Source: Oerskovia turbata (GTDB lineage: Bacteria; Actinomycetota; Actinomycetes; Actinomycetales; Cellulomonadaceae). Taken from it: 64,000 bases of DNA. Of the stretch, positions 26,728 through 35,441 are shown piece by piece (within the stretch, counting starts at the first letter, position 1; every line of letters begins with the position of its first letter). The notes under the pieces were generated by a model. That model did no database searches, was not told the origin of the DNA, and saw nothing but the letters and a program-made list of their open reading frames with translations. A program made the translations under genes and the position numbers. The stretch lies in contig NZ_JOFV01000012.1 in NCBI RefSeq assembly GCF_000718325.1, positions 1 through 64,000 of the forward strand. Direction: 5' to 3'.

Positions 26728-27996
26728 TCAGGCGCTCTTGCGCGCCTGCCCCTCGGACTGCGCCTGGGCGCGTTCGAGCGAGGCGCGCCGGTCCTCCTCG
26801 TTCTCGCGGTCGAGCCGGTCCACCTCGTCCTGGTCGTGCGTGAGGTTCTCGCCCGTCTCGGGGTCAAAGACCATCATCTTGTCGGGGTCGAACCAGAGCC
26901 CGGTCGAGTCGCCGTCGCGCACGCGGGACGCGGAGTCGAGCGCGACGACGAACTGGGTGCGCAGGCCTTCGCCGTCGAGCTCGCGGTCGAGCTCCTCGAG
27001 CTGGGCCGCGACCGAGGCGTGCATCTCGAACGGCACGTAGGCGTAGAGCTCGGCGCCGAGCCATTCGGTGACGTCGATCTGCGCGTCGAAGGTCCGCCCG
27101 CGGTCCTTCTTGGACGGGTCGACGAGGCGGGCGTCCTCGAAGTGCTCGGGGCGCAGCCCGACGATCACGAGCTCGCGGTCCCCGATCGCCGAGACGATCC
27201 GCTCGGGCAGCTCGAACGTGCCGAACGGCAGCTCCATGCTGCTCCCGGAGACCTTGCCGGGGAGGAAGTTCATGGGCGGGGACCCGATGAACCCTGCGAC
27301 GAACAGATTGACGGGCTGCTCGTAGAGTGCGCGCGGGCTCGCGATCTGCTGCAGCTCGCCCTTGCGCAGGACGGCGACGCGGTCGCCGAGCGTCATGGCT
27401 TCGGTCTGGTCGTGCGTCACGTAGACGGTCGTGGTCGCGAGGCGTCGCTGGAGGCGCGCGATCTCGGTCCGCATCTGGCCGCGCAGCTTGGCGTCGAGGT
27501 TGGACAGCGGTTCGTCGAACAGGAACGCCTTGGCGTCGCGCACGATCGCGCGGCCCATCGCGACGCGCTGGCGCTGCCCTCCGGACAGGTTGGCAGGCTT
27601 GCGGTCGAGGTGTTCGCGCAGGTCTAGGAGGTCGGCCGCGCGCTCGACCTTCTCGCGGATCTCGGCGTCGCTGAACTTCCCCTTGGTCAGGCGCAGCGGG
27701 AACGCGATGTTCTCCGCGACGGTCAGGTGCGGGTAGAGCGCGTAGTTCTGGAAGACCATCGCGAGGTCGCGGTCGCGGGGCGCTTTCTCGTTGACGCGGT
27801 CGCCGTCGATCAGGAGGTCGCCCGAGGTGATGTCCTCGAGGCCGACGATCATGCGCAGCAGCGTCGACTTCCCGCAGCCCGAGGGGCCGACGAGGATCAC
27901 GAACTCGCCGTCGGCGATGTCGATGCTGACGCCTCGGACGGCGGGGAACCCGTCGCCGTACTTCTTGACGATGTTCTTGAGGGTGATGGAGGCCAT
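26728..27996 (-). CDS. sugC: Sugar ABC importer ATP-binding protein (SugC/MsiK/UgpC type)
   Basis: 422 aa. ABC domain with GPSGCGKST at 37-45, [18 protein letters not shown] and FLFDEPLSNLDAKLRGQM, followed by the MalK-type regulatory OB domain (VGLRPEHFEDARLVDPS). The C-terminal 50 residues are acidic and charged. GAGGAGAGAG precedes ATG 27996. It is last in the lpqY-sugA-sugB-sugC-like cluster, 178 bp after sugB. MsiK-like ATPases can serve several importers, so it may not be exclusive to this one. A 17-mer repeat lies between it and sugB. Confidence 0.9.
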   Translation of the reverse strand: MASITLKNIVKKYGDGFPAVRGVSIDIADGEFVILVGPSGCGKSTLLRMIVGLEDITSGDLLIDGDRVNEKAPRDRDLAMVFQNYALYPHLTVAENIAFPLRLTKGKFSDAEIREKVERAADLLDLREHLDRKPANLSGGQRQRVAMGRAIVRDAKAFLFDEPLSNLDAKLRGQMRTEIARLQRRLATTTVYVTHDQTEAMTLGDRVAVLRKGELQQIASPRALYEQPVNLFVAGFIGSPPMNFLPGKVSGSSMELPFGTFELPERIVSAIGDRELVIVGLRPEHFEDARLVDPSKKDRGRTFDAQIDVTEWLGAELYAYVPFEMHASVAAQLEELDRELDGEGLRTQFVVALDSASRVRDGDSTGLWFDPDKMMVFDPETGENLTHDQDEVDRLDRENEEDRRASLERAQAQSEGQARKSA

Positions 27997-28145
27997 CAGC
28001 TCTCTCCTCGGTCGGGGGTCGGGCGGCGCTGGGTCCGGGGGCGGGGCGGGGCGGGGTGCGGAGGCCCGACGGCGTCGCGCACCGCCGGGAGACATCGCGC
28101 CTGCGTGCGGCGTACCGTGCGCGGGGTGCGGCGGGCGCTCGGGGC

Positions 28146-28162
28146 GAGCGGCGCCGTCGGGC
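28146..28162 (+). repeat. Interspersed 17-mer, copy 2, forming an inverted pair in the sugB-sugC gap
   Basis: GAGCGGCGCCGTCGGGC; the following AG makes a 19-bp identity with the copy at 55278. An inverted 11-bp partner, GCCCGACGGCG, lies at 28064-28074. The mRNA between sugB and sugC could therefore fold over about 100 nt. Confidence 0.75.
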
Positions 28163-28174
28163 AGGTCGTGGCGC

Positions 28175-29029
28175 TCATCCCTTGACCGCCCCCTGCGTGA
28201 GGCCCGAGACGATCTGGCGCTGGAACAGCACCACGAGGATCACCACGGGGATCGTCACGACCACGGCCGCAGCCGAGATGGCACCGGTCGGCTCCTCGAA
28301 GTACGACGCACCCGTGAAGAACGCGAGGGCGGCCGGCACGGGCCGGGCGGCGCTCGTGGACGTGAGCGAGATGCCGTACACGAAGTCGTTCCACGCGATG
28401 AAGAACGCGATGAGCGCGGTCGTGAAGACGCCGGGTGCGGCGAGCGGGACGATGACCTTGCGGAACGCCTGCCACGGCGTGGCACCGTCGACCTGCGCGG
28501 CCTGCTCGAGCTCCCACGGGATCTGGCGGAAGAACGCCGCGAGGGTCCAGATGGAGATCGGGAGCGTGAGCGACAGGTACGGGATGATGAGCCCGAGCCA
28601 CGTGTCGTAGAGGCCGATGTTGCGCCACAGGTTGAACAGGGGCGTGACGATCGAGACCACGGGGAAGATCGAGACGCCCAGCGCGGTCGTGAGGATGAGG
28701 CGCTTGCCCGGGAAGTTCAAGCGCGCGATCGCGTACGCGGCGAGCGTCGCGAGGACGACCGCTATGGCGGTCGCGATGAGCGAGATGCCGACCGAGTTGC
28801 GCAGCGCCGACAGGAACAGCTCCTGCGCCGAGCCGCTCGGGGACAGGATCTGCTCGTAGTTATCGGTGCTCCACCGCGGCGGCAGGAACGTGCCCGAGTT
28901 GAGGTCGCTCGCGCCCTTGAAGCTCGTCATGAGGATCGAGACGACCGGGAACAGCGCCCCCACGAGGACGACGACCGTGATGACGGCCCACCACACGCGG
29001 GCCCGGGTGCTCAGGACGCTTCCCATCAT
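28175..29029 (-). CDS. sugB: Sugar ABC importer permease (SugB/MalG type)
   Basis: 284 aa with six predicted helices and the MalG-type EAA loop QAAQVDGATPWQAFRKVIVP. It begins with ATG ATG at 29029; the first ATG overlaps the sugA stop (ATGA), showing tight coupling. The partner permease is sugA. The order lpqY-sugA-sugB-sugC matches the mycobacterial trehalose importer, which suggests but does not prove trehalose or another disaccharide as substrate. Confidence 0.9.
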   Translation of the reverse strand: MMGSVLSTRARVWWAVITVVVLVGALFPVVSILMTSFKGASDLNSGTFLPPRWSTDNYEQILSPSGSAQELFLSALRNSVGISLIATAIAVVLATLAAYAIARLNFPGKRLILTTALGVSIFPVVSIVTPLFNLWRNIGLYDTWLGLIIPYLSLTLPISIWTLAAFFRQIPWELEQAAQVDGATPWQAFRKVIVPLAAPGVFTTALIAFFIAWNDFVYGISLTSTSAARPVPAALAFFTGASYFEEPTGAISAAAVVVTIPVVILVVLFQRQIVSGLTQGAVKG

Positions 29030-29976
29030 CGCTCCCCTCTCGCGCCGGCCAGATCCACCTTGAACAGCTTGATCGCGACGAAGCAGATCCCGATCACGCA
29101 CAGGAACAGCAGGACCGAGATCGCCGAGCCCATGCCGATCTGGAGCTGACCGATCGAGGTCCGGTAGGCCAGCAAGGACAGCACCTCCGTGTTGTTCGCG
29201 CCGTTGGTCATGATGAACACGTTGTCGAAGATGCGGAACGCGTCGAGTGCGCGGAACAGGACGGCGACCATGATCGCGGCCTTCATGTTGGGCACGATCA
29301 CGCGCGAGAAGCGCTGCCAGGCGGTCGCGCCGTCGACCTTCGCGGCCTCCTCGAGGTCGCCCGGCACCTGGGCGAGGCCGGCGAGCAGCAGGAGCGAGAT
29401 GAACGGCGTGGTCTTCCACACCTCGGACGCGATGATGACGAACAGGCTCGTGCCCTGGTGGGCGAACCAGTTGAGGTCGGGCCCGACGCCGGGCACCCAG
29501 TCGAACCAGCTGTTGACGTAGCCCGACGTGATGTCGAACGCGTAGAACCACGCGAAGGCCGAGACCACGGTGATGATGCCGTAGGGCACGAGGATCGCAG
29601 TGCGCAGCAGCCCGCGCAGGCGCTTGATCGCGCGGTGCATGACGAGCGCGAGCGCGAAACCGAGGACGAGCTCGACGACCACGGACACGACCATGATGAG
29701 GAACGTCACCGCGAAGTCGCGCCACCAGACGGGGTCGGTGAGGATCACGACATAGTTGCCGAGACCCACGAACGAGCGGTCGTCGGGGGCCGTGAGCTTG
29801 TAGTTGAACAGCGAGTCGTAGACGGCCTGGAGGATCGGGTAGAGCGTCACGGCCAGCATGACGACGAACGCAGGGCCCGCGAGGTACCAGCCGAGGCGGG
29901 CCTCGGCCCTGGCGCGGTCGCTGCGCGCGGCCTTGGCCTTCTTGTCGGGGGCGAGGTCCTGGGGGTCGGTGCTCAC
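29026..29976 (-). CDS. sugA: Sugar ABC importer permease (SugA/MalF type)
   Basis: 316 aa. A charged N-terminal tail of about 25 residues is followed by six predicted helices and the MalF-type loop EAAKVDGATAWQRFSRVIVP. GTG 29976 shares GTGA with the stop of the binding-protein gene, and its own stop overlaps sugB. The RTAILVPYGIITVVSAFAWF and FRIFDNVFIMTNGANNTEVL segments are characteristic of trehalose/maltose-type permeases. Confidence 0.9.
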   Translation of the reverse strand: MSTDPQDLAPDKKAKAARSDRARAEARLGWYLAGPAFVVMLAVTLYPILQAVYDSLFNYKLTAPDDRSFVGLGNYVVILTDPVWWRDFAVTFLIMVVSVVVELVLGFALALVMHRAIKRLRGLLRTAILVPYGIITVVSAFAWFYAFDITSGYVNSWFDWVPGVGPDLNWFAHQGTSLFVIIASEVWKTTPFISLLLLAGLAQVPGDLEEAAKVDGATAWQRFSRVIVPNMKAAIMVAVLFRALDAFRIFDNVFIMTNGANNTEVLSLLAYRTSIGQLQIGMGSAISVLLFLCVIGICFVAIKLFKVDLAGARGER

Positions 29977-31268
29977 AGCAGTCGCTCCCCTCGCAGCACG
30001 GCGGTGATGAAGTCGGTCGACGTCACGGGTGTGCCGTCCTCGGTCACGCTCGCGGGCGGGTACCAGGTCTGCTGGAGCCCCGTGGACACCTCGTTGTAGA
30101 ACGGTGTCTGCGGCCGGGGCGCGGCCTGCTCGAGCGACTGCCGGATCACGTCGTACATGGGGTAGGCCTCCTGCACGGCGGGGTCGTCGTAGGCCTGGGT
30201 GTTGGCGGCGGGGTTGCCGTCGGACACGAAGTACGCGGCCTGGTTCTCGGCGCTCACGATGCACTGCGCGGCCTCGTAGGACAGGTCGGTGTGCTCGCTG
30301 AACGCCCCGACGCCGAGGCTGATGCCGCCGTAGGGCGGGCGGGCGTCCTGCCCCTCGACCACCTGCGGGTACGTCGTCCAGCCGATGTCGTCGAGCAGCG
30401 CCTGGTCGAGCGAGCCGGCGTCGACGCCCGCCTGCGTCGAGGACCAGACGAACGGCCAGTTGACCATGAACGAGCCCTCGTCCCCCTGGAAGAGGGCCAG
30501 CGACGCCGACTCGTCGGCGCTCGGCAGGCCGGGCCCTCCGAGGCCAGAGCTCCCGATCTCACCGATGATCCGTGCGGCGGCCCGGCCTGCGTCGGTCTCG
30601 AGGCCGAGCGTGAGCTCGTCGGCCGGGGCCTCGGGGTTCTCGAGGATCTGACCGCCCGCGGACTCGACGAGCGCGTTGATCCACACGGTCAGCGACTCCG
30701 CCTTGGCGCCCTGCACCCCGAGGTACGTGTCCTGGTCCTGCGCCGCGGTCATGATCTGGTCCCACGTCACGGGCTGCGTCAGGTCGAGCCCCGCGGCCTG
30801 GGCGACGGACTTGCGGTACCAGAGGAGCTGCGTGTTGGCCCAGAACGGGATCGCGACCAGCTCGTCCTTCCACGTCGAGCCGTCGACCGCGCCCTGCACG
30901 ACGTCCTGGGTCGTCGCGGTCGCGACGTCGTCGGGCACGGGGGCGAGGAACCCCGCCTCGGCGAGCTCGGGGATGAAGGGCGGGTCGAGGCTCATGAGGT
31001 CGATCGACGAGTCCTTGGCCGCGAGGCGGCGCGCGAGCTGCTCGCGCTGGGCTGCGGCGTCTCGCGGCAGCAGCGAGGTCTCGATGCGGTACGCGCCGCC
31101 CGAGGCGTCGCTGCAGGACGCGGCGATCGCGGCCTGCCCCCCGTTGTCGGGGTTGATGTACCAGGTGAGCACGGGCGGGCCGGAGCCCTCCCCGGTGCTG
31201 CACGCGGCGAGCGGCACGATCGTCGCGACAGCGAGTGCCGCGGCGAGTGCCCGGGTGCGTCGGTGCAC
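29973..31268 (-). CDS. lpqY: Sugar-binding lipoprotein of the importer (LpqY-like)
   Basis: 431 aa family-1 solute-binding protein. Signal peptide with lipobox PLAAC (C23), then VLTWYINPDNGGQAAIAASC, close in tone to LpqY-type trehalose-binding proteins. The family helix QREQLARRLAAKDSSIDLMS and WANTQLLWYRKSVAQAAGL follow. GTG 31268 has AAGGGGAG upstream. It is the first gene of the operon. Substrate identity rests only on gene order and general similarity. Confidence 0.85.
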   Translation of the reverse strand: MHRRTRALAAALAVATIVPLAACSTGEGSGPPVLTWYINPDNGGQAAIAASCSDASGGAYRIETSLLPRDAAAQREQLARRLAAKDSSIDLMSLDPPFIPELAEAGFLAPVPDDVATATTQDVVQGAVDGSTWKDELVAIPFWANTQLLWYRKSVAQAAGLDLTQPVTWDQIMTAAQDQDTYLGVQGAKAESLTVWINALVESAGGQILENPEAPADELTLGLETDAGRAAARIIGEIGSSGLGGPGLPSADESASLALFQGDEGSFMVNWPFVWSSTQAGVDAGSLDQALLDDIGWTTYPQVVEGQDARPPYGGISLGVGAFSEHTDLSYEAAQCIVSAENQAAYFVSDGNPAANTQAYDDPAVQEAYPMYDVIRQSLEQAAPRPQTPFYNEVSTGLQQTWYPPASVTEDGTPVTSTDFITAVLRGERLL

Positions 31269-31284
31269 GGTCTCCCCTTCGTCC

Positions 31285-31308
31285 AACGGGCGCTTCGCTG
31301 TGCCCGTT
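31285..31308 (-). promoter_or_regulatory. Inverted repeat in the lpqY leader
   Basis: AACGGGC at 31285-31291 and GCCCGTT at 31302-31308, about 17 bases before the lpqY start. It is either an operator or a leader hairpin; it does not cover the ribosome site. Confidence 0.4.
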
Positions 31309-31379
31309 CTCGGTTGGTTCCTCTTTCTAGAGGTACCCGGTCCGGGGACGACTCGCCACGCGAGGGACATTTCCACCGG

Positions 31380-31396
31380 GCCCGACGGCGCCGCTC
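31380..31396 (-). repeat. Interspersed 17-mer, copy 3
   Basis: GAGCGGCGCCGTCGGGC on the minus strand, between the divergent lpqY and carbonic anhydrase genes. Confidence 0.75.
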
Positions 31397-31477
31397 GCCC
31401 GGGTGCGGGCGTCGCGGTGTCCAGGGCTCTGGTCAGATCGTGAACGCCGCGCACGGCACGGCCCGTCGTGAGCGAAC

Positions 31478-32155
31478 ATGGAGGTTGTGACGACGACGAG
31501 CAGCACTCCCGAGACCACCTCCATGACCCCCGCCGAGGCCTGGGCCCAGCTCCGCGACGGCAACGGGCGCTTCGTGCGCGACGAGATGGAGCACCCGTCG
31601 CAGGGCGCCGCACGTCGCGCCGAGGTGAGCGTGGCCCAGCACCCCCACACCGTGATCTTCGGCTGCGCGGACTCACGCGTCGCGGCCGAGATCATCTTCG
31701 ACCAGGGGCTCGGCGACGTGTTCGTCGTACGGACCGCGGGTCATGTCCTGGACACCACGGTGATCGGGTCGATCGAGTACGGGGTCAACATCCTCGGGAC
31801 ACCGCTCGTGGTCGTGCTCGGTCATGACAGCTGCGGCGCGATCGCTGCGGCCGCGCACACGCTCTCGACGGGTGAGCAGGCCGACGGGTTCGTCCGCGCG
31901 GTCGTCGACCGGGTCATCCCCTCGATCGTCAACATCACGAGCAGCAAGGGCGGCGTGTCCGCCGTCGACCCCGACACGCTGCGCCGCGAGCACGTGCGCC
32001 ACACCGTGGACATGCTGCACGGCTACTCCGCGGCGCTCGCTGACGCGGTCGCCGAGGGACGCCTGGCGATCGTCGGCGTCGAGTACACGCTCGCGGACGG
32101 CCGCGCCCGGCTCGTCGAGGTCGTGGGCGACGTCGACGACACCCCGGACGTGTGA
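31478..32155 (+). CDS. Beta-carbonic anhydrase
   Basis: 225 aa zinc enzyme interconverting CO2 and bicarbonate. The ligand motifs are CADSR (C63, D65, R67) and GHDSCG (H116, C119), the complete beta-class set. The remaining family blocks [12 protein letters not shown] and [20 protein letters not shown] are present. I use ATG 31478; GTG 31487 and ATG 31523 are possible alternatives because no clean ribosome site precedes the first. It is divergent from the sugar importer and followed by a short hairpin. Confidence 0.93.
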   Translation: MEVVTTTSSTPETTSMTPAEAWAQLRDGNGRFVRDEMEHPSQGAARRAEVSVAQHPHTVIFGCADSRVAAEIIFDQGLGDVFVVRTAGHVLDTTVIGSIEYGVNILGTPLVVVLGHDSCGAIAAAAHTLSTGEQADGFVRAVVDRVIPSIVNITSSKGGVSAVDPDTLRREHVRHTVDMLHGYSAALADAVAEGRLAIVGVEYTLADGRARLVEVVGDVDDTPDV

Positions 32156-32161
32156 GGCCCG

Positions 32162-32183
32162 GGTCCCGCCTGCGGGCGGGACC
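32162..32183 (+). terminator. Terminator of the carbonic anhydrase gene
   Basis: Perfect 9-bp stem GGTCCCGCC / GGCGGGACC with a TGCG loop, 6 bp after the stop. Confidence 0.65.
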
Positions 32184-32258
32184 TGCCCGGAGCGCGGCTC
32201 GCAGGTCAGGACCGGACCGGTTCGAGAACACCCGTCCCGGTGCGGCACCATTAGGCCC

Positions 32259-33668
32259 ATGACTTCTGCCGAAGCTTCCGACTACCGCATCGAGCACGAC
32301 ACCATGGGTGAGGTCCGCGTCCCCGCGGCCGCCCTCTACCGCGCGCAGACGCAGCGCGCCGTGGAGAACTTCCCGCTGTCGGGCACTCCTCTCGAGCGCA
32401 GCCACATCGAGGCCCTCGCTCGCGTCAAGAAGGCCGCTGCGCGCGCCAACGCCGAGCTGGGGGTGCTCGACGAGGACGTCGCGGCCGCCATCGTGGCCGC
32501 CGCCGACGAGGTCGCCTCGGGCGTGCACGACGCCCACTTCCCGATCGACATCTTCCAGACGGGCTCCGGCACGTCGTCGAACATGAACACGAACGAGGTC
32601 CTCGCGACGCTCGCGACGCGCTCGTTGGGCCGCGAGGTCCACCCCAACGACCACGTCAACGCGTCGCAGTCGTCCAACGACGTCTTCCCGACGTCGGTGC
32701 ACCTGGCCGCGACCGCAGGCGTCGTGCACGACCTGGTCCCTGCCCTGACGCACCTCGCGGAGGCGCTCGAGGCCAAGTCGGCCGAGTTCGCGACGGTCGT
32801 GAAGTCGGGCCGCACGCACCTCATGGACGCGACCCCGGTCACGCTCGGCCAGGAGTTCGGCGGGTACGCCGCGGCCGTGCGCTACGGGATCGAGCGCCTG
32901 CAGTCGGCGCTGCCCCGCGCGGCCGAGGTCCCCCTGGGCGGTACGGCCGTCGGCACGGGCATCAACACCCCGGCCGGGTTCCCGCAGCGCGTCATCGCGC
33001 TGCTCGTCGAGGACACGGGCCTGCCGCTGACCGAGGCGCGCGACCACTTCGAGGCACAGAGCTCGCGCGACGGGCTCGTCGAGCTCTCGGGTGCGCTGCG
33101 CACCATCGCGGTCTCGATCACGAAGATCTGCAACGACCTGCGCTGGATGGGATCGGGCCCCAACACCGGCCTGGGCGAGATCTTCATCCCCGACCTGCAG
33201 CCCGGCTCGTCGATCATGCCGGGCAAGGTCAACCCCGTCGTGCCCGAGGCCGTCCTCATGGTCGCCGCACGCGTGATCGGCAACGACGCGACCGTGGCCT
33301 GGGCCGGTGCGAGCGGGTCGTTCGAGCTCAACGTGCAGATCCCCGTCATCGCGCTCGGCGTGCTCGAGTCGATCCGTCTGCTCTCGAACGCGTCGGTCGT
33401 CCTCGCGGACAAGACGGTCGTGGGCATCACGGCCAACGTCGAGCGTGCGCGCGCCCTCGCGGAGTCCTCGCCGTCGATCGTCACGCCGCTCAACCGCGTG
33501 ATCGGCTACGAGGCGGCGGCCAAGGTCGCCAAGCACTCGGTCAAGCAGGGCCTCACGGTCCGCGAGGCCGTGATCGACCTGGGCTTCGTCGAGCGCGGCG
33601 AGGTCACCGAGGAGCAGCTCGACACGGCCCTCGACGTCCTGTCGATGACGCGACCGCCGCAGGCGTGA
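32259..33668 (+). CDS. fumC: Class II fumarate hydratase FumC
   Basis: 469 aa, oxygen-stable TCA-cycle enzyme converting fumarate to malate. The superfamily signature [12 protein letters not shown] is near residue 318. The substrate-site segments [28 protein letters not shown] and [17 protein letters not shown] are intact. ATG 32259 has no Shine-Dalgarno; CACCAT ends 7 bases upstream, consistent with a leaderless transcript. The gene ends in an exceptionally long hairpin. Confidence 0.96.
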   Translation: MTSAEASDYRIEHDTMGEVRVPAAALYRAQTQRAVENFPLSGTPLERSHIEALARVKKAAARANAELGVLDEDVAAAIVAAADEVASGVHDAHFPIDIFQTGSGTSSNMNTNEVLATLATRSLGREVHPNDHVNASQSSNDVFPTSVHLAATAGVVHDLVPALTHLAEALEAKSAEFATVVKSGRTHLMDATPVTLGQEFGGYAAAVRYGIERLQSALPRAAEVPLGGTAVGTGINTPAGFPQRVIALLVEDTGLPLTEARDHFEAQSSRDGLVELSGALRTIAVSITKICNDLRWMGSGPNTGLGEIFIPDLQPGSSIMPGKVNPVVPEAVLMVAARVIGNDATVAWAGASGSFELNVQIPVIALGVLESIRLLSNASVVLADKTVVGITANVERARALAESSPSIVTPLNRVIGYEAAAKVAKHSVKQGLTVREAVIDLGFVERGEVTEEQLDTALDVLSMTRPPQA

Positions 33669-33713
33669 CCGCTCGCTGAGGTTCCCGCCCGGGAGGGCGG
33701 TGCCTCGGGAGGC

Positions 33714-33765
33714 ACGACGAACGGCGTGGGCCGGGTGACAGCACCCGGCCCACGCCGTTCGTCGT
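33714..33765 (+). terminator. 24-bp perfect-stem terminator after fumC
   Basis: ACGACGAACGGCGTGGGCCG and four more bases pair perfectly with 33742-33765 around an ACAG loop. The FUSC remnant starts five bases after it. Confidence 0.85.
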
Positions 33766-33769
33766 TGGC

Positions 33770-34284
33770 ATGACCGCGCTGTGCCAGCTCCGTCGTGCGA
33801 CCCTCGCCGCCGAGGCCGCAGCCCTCGCACCCGACGACCGTGGCGCCGTCGGGCGGGCGTGCGACGCCGTGGCCCTCGCGCGGACCGTCCTCGCCGACGA
33901 CGCGTCGCACCGCCGCACGCGCGCGACCGCGCTCCGCCTCGCCGACGAGCTCTCGGAGGCCGCCGGGACGCCCGCCGACCTGCCACCTCGCCTGACGTGT
34001 GGCCGCTGCTCGACCTGCGCCTCGGCTTCTGGGCGACCGCAGCCTTCGTCGTCGTGCTGCAGGTCGTCACCGAGCTCGTCGTGGGGCGCCACTACGGCCT
34101 CGCGATGCTGACCATCACCCCCATGGCGCTGCTCATGACGTCGCTCGGCGGCTCGAACGACGTCATCGCGCTCGACCGTGCGCTCGACACGGCCGTGGGC
34201 GCGGTCGTCGGCGTGCTCGCCGTGGTGCTGGTCCACGCGCGGTCGCGGTCCGCGCGCAGCCTCACCGCCCCGGCTCGGACCTGA
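33770..34284 (+). pseudogene. Broken FUSC-family membrane protein remnant
   Basis: Two overlapping frames together give the C-terminal end of a FUSC-type (aromatic acid exporter-like) protein. The first frame reads LCQLRRATLAAEAAAL to DELSEAAGTPADLPP. The next frame continues from PDVWPLLDLRLGFWATAAFV through YGLAMLTITPMALLMTSLGG to VVGVLAVVLVHARSRS. A frame change near 33985 and the absence of the N-terminal membrane half (families are usually over 300 aa) mark it as decayed. The 5' end abuts the fumC terminator and the 3' end overlaps the GrpB gene. A sequencing frameshift would explain the frame change but not the missing N-terminus. Confidence 0.7.
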
Positions 34285-34891
34285 CCGAGGCTCCGCGAGC
34301 GGCGCGCACCCTGTCCTCCATCTCGTCCTGGACCTCGTCGAAGAACACAGTCTTGGCGCGCGTGTAGTCGTCGTAGTCGCCGTCGTCCGCGTGCTCGCGA
34401 GCCAACCGCCGCTTGAGGTCCTCGTACTGCCCTCGTCGACGCGAGTCCTCCAGCAGCAGGTCCCGGAGCGCGACCGTGTACGCGGCCCACGGCGAGTCCG
34501 CGCGCCTGATGTGCAGGATCGCAGCGGGCGCCGCCGAGACGAAGAGGGACTTCCTCCAGAGGTTCTCGTCGTCGCGGCCGGTGCTGCCCCGTGGAAGGTC
34601 GAACGTGACCCCCGGGGAGTCCGGCCGGCTGCCCTGCGCGGGACGGAACGTCGTCGTCCCGAGCGCTCGCGTCCATTCCTCGACGGGCAGGAGCACCGGG
34701 ACACGCACCTGGAGGTCGAGGAAGGGCTTGGCCGCGAGCCCGGGGACCGCCGTCGACCCGATGTGGTCGTAGACCATGCCCTGCGCACCATCGAGGACGG
34801 CGAACGCGGAGCGCACGACCGCGAGGAGCTCGACCGCCTGCTCGCCCCACGCGGGATCCGGTGGGACGAGGGCTGCGGGGCCTGGGCTCAT
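34262..34891 (-). CDS. GrpB-family protein (nucleotidyltransferase fold)
   Basis: 209 aa. The family's diagnostic segment YDHIGSTAVPGLAAKPFLDL is near residue 37. LHIRRADSPWAAYTVALRDL and YDDYTRAKTVFFDEV lie toward the C-terminus. GrpB/UPF0157 proteins have a nucleotidyltransferase fold but generally no established reaction. ATG 34891 lies just before the conserved part. It has no clear ribosome site, and in-frame upstream starts exist. The 3' end overlaps the FUSC remnant. Confidence 0.85.
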   Translation of the reverse strand: MSPGPAALVPPDPAWGEQAVELLAVVRSAFAVLDGAQGMVYDHIGSTAVPGLAAKPFLDLQVRVPVLLPVEEWTRALGTTTFRPAQGSRPDSPGVTFDLPRGSTGRDDENLWRKSLFVSAAPAAILHIRRADSPWAAYTVALRDLLLEDSRRRGQYEDLKRRLAREHADDGDYDDYTRAKTVFFDEVQDEMEDRVRAARGASVRSEPGR

Positions 34892-35004
34892 CGACCGATG
34901 ATGCCGCCTCGTCGCGCCGCAGATCGTCCCGACGCGCCCGGTCTTCGGCATGATGCGTGCCCTGACGCACGCACCACGTCCGCACAGATTTCCTCGTGGA
35001 CGGC

Positions 35005-35331
35005 TCAGCGGCCCGCAGATCTCCACCGGACCGCGCCGACCCCGACACCGACAAGGCCCGAGAACCCCAGTGCGCCCGCCACGACGAGAACGTCGCGGTT
35101 CGTCCTGATCGCCGCCGCACTCCACGGCTCGACGGTCATGTCGCGCTGGTTGGCGAAGTTCCACACGGAACCGGCGTGGTAGTCCGCTTCCCAGGTCGTG
35201 ACCCAGACGCCGAGCAGCACGAGGAGCAGGCCGCTCGCCACGAGCAGCCCACCGGAGACCCGCCGTCGCCTGCGGTCCTGGCGGCTCGGTCTGACGTGGC
35301 CCTCCGATGTCGTGCGCACTCTTCTCGGCAT
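35005..35331 (-). CDS. Small membrane protein with two predicted helices
   Basis: 108 aa. A basic N-terminus (RPSRQDRRRRRVSGG) precedes a helix at about 27-45 (LLVASGLLLVLLGVWVTTW). A polar loop follows, then a second helix near 81-99 (VLVVAGALGFSGLVGVGVG). No recognised domain. It lies between GrpB and phoH on the same strand with no overlap. Codon use is that of a real gene, but the lack of a recognised relative keeps confidence moderate. Confidence 0.6.
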   Translation of the reverse strand: MPRRVRTTSEGHVRPSRQDRRRRRVSGGLLVASGLLLVLLGVWVTTWEADYHAGSVWNFANQRDMTVEPWSAAAIRTNRDVLVVAGALGFSGLVGVGVGAVRWRSAGR

Positions 35332-35441
35332 TCGAAGAACCTACCGACGGCACGCGCACCGACGCCGGTTCCGCGTACGCGGCGTCGTGGCTCCGGTCCC
35401 CCGCGGACCGGGGCCACGACGCGTGCCCGACGTACCGGGTC

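Noticed and set aside
34262..35359. A 365-residue GrpB protein
   Set aside because: The first 156 residues are antisense to the small membrane protein gene and look like low-complexity; GrpB similarity begins just after ATG 34891.
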